Shown: positions 51,762 to 58,112 of the stretch, piece by piece
Numbering within the stretch: position 1 is the stretch's first letter
Layout: the number at the start of each line of letters is the position of its first letter
NCBI GenBank assembly: GCA_964352675.1
Contig: CAYGSN010000015.1
Span: 1 to 58,112 of the forward strand
Direction of reading: 5' to 3'
From: CAYGSN01 sp964352675
Lineage (GTDB): Bacteria; Pseudomonadota; Alphaproteobacteria; Micavibrionales; Micavibrionaceae
Length of the DNA: 58,112 bases
The notes under the pieces: generated by a model
Told to the model about the DNA's origin: nothing
The model's input: the letters and a program-made list of their open reading frames with translations, nothing else
Databases searched by the model: none
Position numbers and translations under genes: made by a program

Positions 51762-52973
51762 ATGAAACGACTAAAAAATATCATTGTATTTCTTTCCTGC
51801 GCCGCCATCGCCGCAAGCGCGGGCTTTGTATTTTACAGCCATGAACCTGTCGAAGCAGCGGAAAGCCAATCTCCCCAGGTTATTCAGGCCATGCCGGTCG
51901 AAGTTACGGTGATGCAGCCGGAAACCGTGCAAATCTGGAAAAATTTTTCCGGCCATGTGGTGGCTGTGGACCACGCGGAGATCCGCCCACAGGTCAGCGG
52001 ACGCATCACCGAAATTCGCTTTGAAGACGGACAACGTATTGAGAAGGGCGATATATTGGTGGTGATCGACCCGCGCCCGTACAAAGCGGCACTGGATCAG
52101 GCCAAAGCATCGTTGAGTGCCGCCAAAACCGAAGCAACACTGGCGGAAAAGGAATTGCAACGCGCGAAAGACCTGATCAAAAGTGAGGCCGTATCCCAAA
52201 GCCTGCTGGACCAGCGCACAAACAACCTGGATGTGGCTAATGCTTCTGTAGCCGGGGCAAAAGCCATGGTCAACACAGCAGAAATCAATCTGGATTACGC
52301 CTATGTGAAAGCCCCGATTTCCGGCAAAACAGGCCGCGCCGAAATCACCGAAGGCAATCTTGTGCAGGCAGGAGGTTCCGCGCCGCTCCTGACCTCCATC
52401 GTTGCGGATGAAAAAGTCTATGTGGATTTCGAAGTGGATGAGCAAACCTATATCAACTCCGTACGGGCGCAGGATACGGGCGCAGATGCACATGACGGAA
52501 AAATTCCTGTGCGCCTCAGCCTTCTGGGCGGAAGCGCCAAATATGACGGCATCGTCCACAGCTTCGACAACCGAATTGATCCAGCCACCGGCACAATACG
52601 CGCACGTGCTTTATTCGAGAACAGCGAAAAAATTCTACTGCCCGGCATGTCCGTCACCCTGCAGATGGGCAGCAACGGTCACGAAGGCCGGATATTGGTA
52701 TCCGAGCGCGCCATCGGTACGGATCAGGACCGCAAATTCGTGTATGTGGTTGACGATGACAATAACGCGACATACCGTGAAATACGCATTGGTGAAAGCC
52801 TGAACGGGCGACGGATCGTCCTGTCCGGCCTGGATTCCGGAGAACAGGTGATTACCGAAGGCATCGTGCGCATCCGCCCCGGCATGCCTGTTACGCCGCA
52901 GGTTAAGACCTCAGAAGCGCAGATGGATGATACGCCTCTTGTCCAACCCGTTGAAGCCGAGGCGCCTGAATAA
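51762..52973 (+). CDS. RND efflux periplasmic adaptor (MFP)
   Basis: 403 residues. N-terminal membrane anchor (about 7-25), lipoyl halves around the coiled coil (IRPQVSGRITEIRFEDGQRIEKGD and YVKAPISGKTGRAEITEGNLV), beta-barrel and membrane-proximal domains. Bridges the inner-membrane pump and an outer-membrane channel. No lipobox. The pump gene starts two bases after its stop. Confidence 0.93.
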   Translation: MKRLKNIIVFLSCAAIAASAGFVFYSHEPVEAAESQSPQVIQAMPVEVTVMQPETVQIWKNFSGHVVAVDHAEIRPQVSGRITEIRFEDGQRIEKGDILVVIDPRPYKAALDQAKASLSAAKTEATLAEKELQRAKDLIKSEAVSQSLLDQRTNNLDVANASVAGAKAMVNTAEINLDYAYVKAPISGKTGRAEITEGNLVQAGGSAPLLTSIVADEKVYVDFEVDEQTYINSVRAQDTGADAHDGKIPVRLSLLGGSAKYDGIVHSFDNRIDPATGTIRARALFENSEKILLPGMSVTLQMGSNGHEGRILVSERAIGTDQDRKFVYVVDDDNNATYREIRIGESLNGRRIVLSGLDSGEQVITEGIVRIRPGMPVTPQVKTSEAQMDDTPLVQPVEAEAPE

Positions 52974-52974
52974 T

Positions 52975-55900
52975 ATGAATCTTTCCAGCCATTTTATCGA
53001 CCGGCCCATTTTTGCGGGTGTTTTGTCCTTTGTTATTTTCATGATGGGATCAATTGCAATGTTCCAGTTGCCGATTTCCGAATATCCGGAAGTCTCTCCG
53101 CCCTCGGTCCAGATTGCCGCCAGTTTCCCCGGCGCAAATCCAACTGTTATCGCAGAAACCGTGGCCACCCCTCTGGAAGAGCAAATCAGCGGGGTTGAAG
53201 GACTCCTGTATATGAACTCGCTGGCTACAGCCGATGGACGGTTGGCTATGACTGTAACCTTCGCCATCGGCACCGATATCGACCTGGCGCAGCAGCTTGT
53301 TCAGAACCGCGTTTCGCAGGCCCTGCCGCGCTTACCGGAAGTCACACGCGAACTTGGCGTGACGGTTGTAAAAAGCTCGCCGGACCTAACCATGGTGGTG
53401 CATTTGACCTCGCCGAATTCACGCTATGACATGCTTTATCTACGCAATTACGGCACGCTGAACATCAAGGATCAGCTGGCTAAAATCCCCGGCGTGGGAC
53501 AAGTCATGCTCTTTGGTTCCGGCGACTATGCGATGCGCATCTGGCTGAACCCCGACCGGATTGCCGAGCGTGGCCTGACCGCCACAGAGGTGGTTGATGC
53601 CATTCGCCGCCAGAATATACAAGCCGCCGCGGGCGTGATTGGCGGGCCGCCCTATAAAGATCACACCGAATTGCAATTGCCTGTAAACGTCCAGGGACGC
53701 CTGTCCAGCCCGGACGAATTTGAAGACATCATCATCAAGCGCGATGAAAACGGTGTGATTACCCGCCTGAAAGATGTCGCCTCAGCCGAACTGGATGCGC
53801 AGACTTATTCTCTGCGCTCTATGCTGAATAACGAGCCGGCGGTGGCTATTCCTATTTTCGCCGCGCCCGATGCCAATGCGCTGGAGCTTTCAGCCAATGT
53901 GCGCAAAATGATGGAGGAATTGAAAAAGAACTTCCCCGAAGATGTTGATTACACGATCGTTTACGACCCGACTGTCTTCGTTCAACATTCGATTGATGCG
54001 GTCATCCATACACTGATTGAAGCAGTATTGCTTGTGGTTCTTGTCGTGATTGTCTTCCTGCAAACCTGGCGCGCTTCGATCATTCCGTTGCTGGCCGTGC
54101 CGGTATCGATTGTCGGGACATTTGCGGTCATGCTTCCGCTCGGTTTTTCAATCAACGTGCTATCCCTGTTTGGGCTGATTTTGTCAGTCGGGATTGTGGT
54201 CGATGATGCGATTGTCGTTGTAGAGAATGTCGAGCGTAATATCGAGGAGGGAAAAAAACCGCGTGAAGCAACCATTCAGGCAATGAAAGAGGTCACCGGG
54301 CCAATCATCGCGACTTCTTTAGTGATTGCCGGGGTGTTTATTCCGATTGCCTTTATCAGCGGCCTGACCGGTATGTTCTATCGCCAGTTTGCCCTGACCA
54401 TCGTGATCGCCACATTCATTTCCACCATCAATTCCCTGACGCTCAGCCCGGCTATGTCCGCGTTGTTGCTTAAGCCCCGGCACGAACAAAAGGATGCGCT
54501 GACCCGTGTGATGGATTTTTTCTTCGGATGGTTTTTTAATCTATTTAACAAGGCGTTTAACAAGAGCCAGAACGGTTACGCCAAAACCGTTCATACGTTC
54601 GGCACGCGGCGCACCATAATGATGGTGGTCTTTGCGTTATTGGTCGGGGCAACCTATTACAGCTTTAGCCTTGTCCCGCCCGGTTTCGTTCCGGCGCAGG
54701 ACAAGCAATATCTGATCGCTTTTGCTCAACTCCCGCCCGGTGCAACGCTGGAGCGCACCGAAGAGGTGATGCGCAAAATGGGTGATATTGCGCTGGAGGA
54801 AGAGGGTGTATCCAATGCTGTACAGTTCCCCGGCCTGTCGATTAACGGCTTTGTGAATTCCGCCAGCGCGGGAATTGTATTCGTGCCGCTGGATGATTTT
54901 GAGCAGCGCGCTACGCACGAGTTAAGCGCCGGGGCGATTGCCGGGCGCCTGCAACAAAAATTTGGCGCAATTGACGAAGCCTTTATCGCGATTTTCCCGC
55001 CACCGCCGGTGCGCGGTTTGGGCACAACCGGCGGCTTTAAGCTGCAGATCCAGGACCGGGGCAATCTGGGGTATCAGGCTCTTGATAACGCACTCAAAGA
55101 AGTTACCAGCAAGGCTTATGCCGATCCGGCACTGGCGGGCGTGTATTCGAATTATAACGTCAACGTGCCGCAGCTTTACGCCGATCTTGACCGGACAAAG
55201 GCGCAGCAGCTTGGTGTTCCGGTGGATGAAGTTTTCCGCACGATGCAGATTTATCTCGGCTCGATCTATGTGAATGATTTCAACCAGTTTGGCCGTACCT
55301 ATCAGGTAGTGGCACAGGCGGATAAGGAATTCCGTTCCCGCCCGCAGGATATTCTGCGTCTGCAGACCCGCAATATTGACGGGCAGATGGTGCCGCTGGG
55401 CGCGGTTGTCGATGTGCGTGAAACCTTCGGGCCGGAAGTGGCTTCGCGCTATAACGCGTTTCGTGCCGCCGATCTTAACGGCAACCCTGCGCCAGGCTAT
55501 TCCTCCGGACAGGCACAGGCCGCCATTACCAAAATCCTCGATGACACTCTGCCACAAGGGCTGGAATTCGAGTGGACAGAGCTGACCTACCAGCAAATTC
55601 TGGCAGGCAATACAGCGATTTACATTTTTCCCCTCTGTATTTTCTTTGTCTTCCTCGTGCTTGCTGCGCAATATGAAAGCCTGACCCTGCCGCTTGCGGT
55701 CATCATGATCGTACCGATGAGCATTCTTTCCGCCATTATCGGAGTATATCTCAGCGGCGGGGATAACAACATTTTCACCCAGATCAGCCTGTTCGTGCTC
55801 GCCGGACTAGCCTGTAAAAACGCGATCCTGATTGTTGAATTCGCGCGCGAGCTTGAACATCACGGTCGCTCGATCCTTGATGCAGCGGTGGAAGCCTGCC

Positions 55901-56127
55901 GCCTCCGTCTGCGGCCCATTCTCATGACCTCCTTCGCCTTTATTATGGGGGTTCTGCCTCTGGCGCTTAGTCACGGGGCAGGAGCAGAAATGCGCCAGGC
56001 TATAGGTATCGCAGTCTTTTCAGGAATGCTGGGTGTAACGTTTTTTGGGCTGGTCTTCACGCCGGTGTTCTACGTGCTTCTGCGCAGCATCGAAGTAAAA
56101 CTGACCGGACGTAAAGAAGCGCCTTAA
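52975..56127 (+). CDS. RND efflux transporter (HAE1 family)
   Basis: 1050 residues from ATG 52975 (MNLSSHFIDRPIFAGVLS). Twelve membrane helices with two large periplasmic loops; the proton-relay aspartates are in GIVVDDAIVVVENVERN, and the usual motifs FPGANPTVIAETVATPLE and PVNVQGRL are present. Pumps hydrophobic drugs or metabolites using the proton gradient. No outer-membrane factor gene is in the operon, so a TolC-like protein must come from elsewhere. Confidence 0.95.
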   Translation: MNLSSHFIDRPIFAGVLSFVIFMMGSIAMFQLPISEYPEVSPPSVQIAASFPGANPTVIAETVATPLEEQISGVEGLLYMNSLATADGRLAMTVTFAIGTDIDLAQQLVQNRVSQALPRLPEVTRELGVTVVKSSPDLTMVVHLTSPNSRYDMLYLRNYGTLNIKDQLAKIPGVGQVMLFGSGDYAMRIWLNPDRIAERGLTATEVVDAIRRQNIQAAAGVIGGPPYKDHTELQLPVNVQGRLSSPDEFEDIIIKRDENGVITRLKDVASAELDAQTYSLRSMLNNEPAVAIPIFAAPDANALELSANVRKMMEELKKNFPEDVDYTIVYDPTVFVQHSIDAVIHTLIEAVLLVVLVVIVFLQTWRASIIPLLAVPVSIVGTFAVMLPLGFSINVLSLFGLILSVGIVVDDAIVVVENVERNIEEGKKPREATIQAMKEVTGPIIATSLVIAGVFIPIAFISGLTGMFYRQFALTIVIATFISTINSLTLSPAMSALLLKPRHEQKDALTRVMDFFFGWFFNLFNKAFNKSQNGYAKTVHTFGTRRTIMMVVFALLVGATYYSFSLVPPGFVPAQDKQYLIAFAQLPPGATLERTEEVMRKMGDIALEEEGVSNAVQFPGLSINGFVNSASAGIVFVPLDDFEQRATHELSAGAIAGRLQQKFGAIDEAFIAIFPPPPVRGLGTTGGFKLQIQDRGNLGYQALDNALKEVTSKAYADPALAGVYSNYNVNVPQLYADLDRTKAQQLGVPVDEVFRTMQIYLGSIYVNDFNQFGRTYQVVAQADKEFRSRPQDILRLQTRNIDGQMVPLGAVVDVRETFGPEVASRYNAFRAADLNGNPAPGYSSGQAQAAITKILDDTLPQGLEFEWTELTYQQILAGNTAIYIFPLCIFFVFLVLAAQYESLTLPLAVIMIVPMSILSAIIGVYLSGGDNNIFTQISLFVLAGLACKNAILIVEFARELEHHGRSILDAAVEACRLRLRPILMTSFAFIMGVLPLALSHGAGAEMRQAIGIAVFSGMLGVTFFGLVFTPVFYVLLRSIEVKLTGRKEAP

Positions 56128-56129
56128 AT

Positions 56130-57167
56130 TTATGCAACAGCCAAAACAGGAAGCTGAAGACAGAGGTCTTCAGGCGTTGTCTGATTAAATTGTATCGGAT
56201 TTTTATGCTGTGAGAACCACTCCAGTACAGCGCGGCGGTTAAATTCAACGCGCCTTTGCTCTTCCGCACTAACGTCCTGGAAAATCAGATACTGCTCTAA
56301 ATCTCCCATCGGCGCATCGGCTTTTGATTCCGAAGTTTCTTCAAGATACGCAAACTGATGCGTGAAAATAGAGAGTTCTCTATCCAGCGCGACACCGCTT
56401 AATGAGCCGGCTTTAAATTCCAGCTCCACCTGACCAAGATAGTGAACACTGCCTAAAAAAGTTTCTGAGGCCAGATTGTCGGTTTTGAGTTCCACCAAAA
56501 GCTCACTATTGCTTTGTGGGCTATACAAAGCTTTTCTTGTATCAGACTGTAAATGCACCAGCGGAAAGACTTGAAGAGCGCTCAACGACCTTCCTTCACC
56601 CAAAGCACAATCTATTTTCTTCTTAAGTTTTTTGCATTGCTTGACTCTGTTTTCTGCTTCCATACCTTTCTCAAAAGCCGCCCAAAATCCCTTATTCAGC
56701 AACGTATCAATATCAATTTCCACTGTTTCTTCCGGCCGCTTATCTTCCTTATTGCCGATTTTTACTACAGCTGTGAATGTTTCGGTCAACGCTCCTTCTT
56801 CGCGTTTTTGACGCTTCTCAAGGCGAAACACAACTCTCGCCTGACGTAAATCCAGAGCTACGGTATCCAATAAAAACTTATGACGAGCAGGTCCTCGCAC
56901 CTCCTTGACTTCCGACATAGGCAGATCAATTTTTGTGCTTACAACCAAATCATTGCTACTGCGGGGAATATGAAAGGGGGCACGGAAATGCGGAGCGTCG
57001 CGCACAAAATCCCAGATATCTGAAATACGCTCCTGCTTTTGCCTATAATCACCGGGTATATTTGCCGAGCGTTCAAGCTCAATATGCAGTCTATGAGACA
57101 ATTCAGCCGGGGCGCCCCTTTTCTTGGCAGAAGGGTTGGCCAATGTCGCCGTGTTTGTTTTCCCCAT
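56130..57167 (-). CDS. uncharacterised protein, faint CYTH resemblance
   Basis: 345 residues, soluble, no signal peptide. The alternation of strands and basic/acidic residues (KFLLDTVALDLRQARVVFRLEKR) recalls the CYTH/triphosphate-tunnel fold, and VELEFKAG carries one E-x-E-x-K motif in the second half, but most CYTH ligands are not obvious. It could be a divergent member or something else. Convergent with the RND gene (2-bp gap). Confidence 0.45.
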   Translation of the reverse strand: MGKTNTATLANPSAKKRGAPAELSHRLHIELERSANIPGDYRQKQERISDIWDFVRDAPHFRAPFHIPRSSNDLVVSTKIDLPMSEVKEVRGPARHKFLLDTVALDLRQARVVFRLEKRQKREEGALTETFTAVVKIGNKEDKRPEETVEIDIDTLLNKGFWAAFEKGMEAENRVKQCKKLKKKIDCALGEGRSLSALQVFPLVHLQSDTRKALYSPQSNSELLVELKTDNLASETFLGSVHYLGQVELEFKAGSLSGVALDRELSIFTHQFAYLEETSESKADAPMGDLEQYLIFQDVSAEEQRRVEFNRRAVLEWFSQHKNPIQFNQTTPEDLCLQLPVLAVA

Positions 57168-57278
57168 GATCCCTTTTCAACCCGTTTACTTTTTCTTACA
57201 GTGGGGCAGATTCAAGGCGCAACGTCAACAAAGCCTCTTAAAAACAGAATATTTCTTATGGGATAAATACTTTTACAA

Positions 57279-57965
57279 CTAACGGTTTTCCAAACGGCTC
57301 AGCGGCGCCGATGTGTTAACAAAAATGGAATAGCGCTGATCCAATGCCGGGTCATACACGTCATGCATATTGTAAAATACCTGGCCAGAGCGCCGCGGCA
57401 GGGTTTCTTCAACCTGCACCCCCAGCCCGGCCAGCAACTCCGCTTCTTCAGCGGCCGTTACAATATCAAAGGCTGTGACGAGAGATTTTCCATCCCCGCT
57501 ATACATCACACTTTTAATCACCCCCTCACGGAGCCAGTTATAAAATGCGGGGTCCCCGAAACGCGGATCATCCAGGCTCAGCGCATAAATCTGGTTAATC
57601 ATATCCAGATTTCCCAGATGCGCCGCCACTAGAGCGCCATAAGCCTCCACAGCATCCTCATCGCCCAGCCTCACGCGCTCGGACAAGCGCATGAGGCTTG
57701 CCGTCACCCTGCGGCCTTCAGGATCGTATTCGTCAATTTCGCTGTAAAGATAGCGCAGCTTCCCAAAATCAAAATCACCGGGGCGGCGCTCAATCGCCTG
57801 CCTGACCATGAAATCATAGCGCGGACGCACGGTCGTGCTTTTTTGCTGCAGATTATACCGGTATCTTTGCGCCTGCTGTTCTGGATCGCTATTAGTTTGG
57901 GCATGCGCCGCAAAGCTATAAACACATAAAACAGCAAGGAGAAGATGAAAGAAAAATAGCCTCAT
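57279..57965 (-). CDS. DUF4919-like secreted protein
   Basis: 228 residues from the ATG at 57965, beginning with a signal peptide (MRLFFFHLLLAVLCVYSF, then AHA before QTN). Contains DFDFGKLRYLYSEIDEYDP, the N-terminal motif of DUF4919, and repeated helical segments. Role unknown. Other in-frame ATGs at 57974 and 58022 are possible. Lies downstream of tuf on the same strand, behind its terminator. Confidence 0.7.
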   Translation of the reverse strand: MRLFFFHLLLAVLCVYSFAAHAQTNSDPEQQAQRYRYNLQQKSTTVRPRYDFMVRQAIERRPGDFDFGKLRYLYSEIDEYDPEGRRVTASLMRLSERVRLGDEDAVEAYGALVAAHLGNLDMINQIYALSLDDPRFGDPAFYNWLREGVIKSVMYSGDGKSLVTAFDIVTAAEEAELLAGLGVQVEETLPRRSGQVFYNMHDVYDPALDQRYSIFVNTSAPLSRLENR

Positions 57966-58008
57966 ATAAACCATTCTATCATGAGGAATAGAGGCCGACA
58001 CAAATAAA

Positions 58009-58033
58009 AAAGGCCGGAACATGTCCGGCCTTT
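58009..58033 (-). terminator. tuf terminator
   Basis: AAAGGCCGG with its complement around ACATG-type loop; on the minus strand followed by UUUUUAUUUG, 24 bp after the tuf stop codon. Confidence 0.88.
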
Positions 58034-58056
58034 ATAAAATTAAAAATTAGAGGGGA

Positions 58057-58112
58057 CTACTCCACAATCTTAGAAACGACGCCGGCGCCGACGGTTCTGC
58101 CGCCTTCGCGGA
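58057..58112 (-). CDS. tuf: elongation factor Tu, C-terminal end (partial)
   Basis: Only the last 17 codons are inside the window: REGGRTVGAGVVSKIVE then TAG. This is the very conserved C-terminus of EF-Tu. Doc toxins, present twice in this window, act on EF-Tu. Confidence 0.93.
   Translation of the reverse strand, partial: REGGRTVGAGVVSKIVE

Noticed and set aside
54922..55671. Minus-strand frame opposite the RND transporter gene
   Set aside because: Antisense shadow; sequence is basic and histidine/arginine-rich with no family features.
1..58112. CRISPR array, rRNA operon, insertion sequence with transposase
   Set aside because: No regularly spaced direct repeats, no rRNA-like sequence and no transposase or integrase frame were seen on either strand.

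Overview
The window is a contiguous stretch of a bacterial chromosome, most likely from an alphaproteobacterium. Pointers are the ccoNOQP-ccoGHIS order with a FixK/FNR-type regulator beside it, a Rickettsia-like long isocitrate dehydrogenase, an inositol-monophosphatase-type histidinol phosphatase (HisN), and a tuf gene at the right edge. I cannot name the genus. No rRNA, confident tRNA, transposase or CRISPR array is visible.

Layout. (1) 0.2-3.8 kb, accessory: a GIY-YIG protein and a small lipoprotein on the minus strand, a strongly folded putative minus-strand RNA, and a divergent OLD-like ATPase with a TOPRIM-like half. (2) 3.8-17 kb, low-oxygen block: OmpW, a split aerotaxis receptor (PAS protein plus a chemoreceptor), a PhyH-type dioxygenase, a complete cbb3 oxidase operon with its maturation genes, a TauE-like membrane protein, a Crp/Fnr regulator and two small unknown genes. 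Four TTGAY-N4-RTCAA boxes sit in the control regions of this block, so it looks like one FNR/FixK-type regulon. (3) 17-28 kb, accessory: a 1965-residue protein with a metalloprotease motif at one end and a degenerate UbiB/ABC1-like kinase region at the other, then an island of toxin-antitoxin modules (AbrB/Doc twice, HigBA once) separated by related palindromic repeats, with a TetR gene, a truncated TetR copy and an AhpD-like gene. (4) 28-39 kb: isocitrate dehydrogenase, then a run of ten plus-strand genes: two-component system, FAD oxidoreductase, DUF1365, cyclopropane-fatty-acid-synthase-like methyltransferase, chalcone-isomerase-like protein, DUF3833 lipoprotein, esterase and two SDRs. A decayed hybrid histidine kinase follows. 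(5) 39-47 kb: a complete histidine operon led by a TrpR-like regulator, with HisC and HisB fused in one protein and HisI-HisE fused in another. (6) 47-58 kb: HI0933-type flavoprotein, periplasmic GlcG/HbpS-like protein, Uup-type ABC-F ATPase, a TetR-controlled RND efflux pair with identical operators before the repressor and before the pump, two poorly known minus-strand genes, and the 3' end of tuf.

How the parts work together. The Fnr-like protein probably switches on the high-affinity oxidase, the aerotaxis pair and OmpW when oxygen falls. The lipid cluster probably alters unsaturated phospholipid acyl chains in response to an envelope signal. The histidine operon makes the whole pathway from one transcript. 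The best candidates for something undescribed are the structured RNA at about 1.6-1.84 kb, the giant protease/kinase-like protein, the palindrome-bounded toxin-antitoxin island, and the HisC-HisB fusion.
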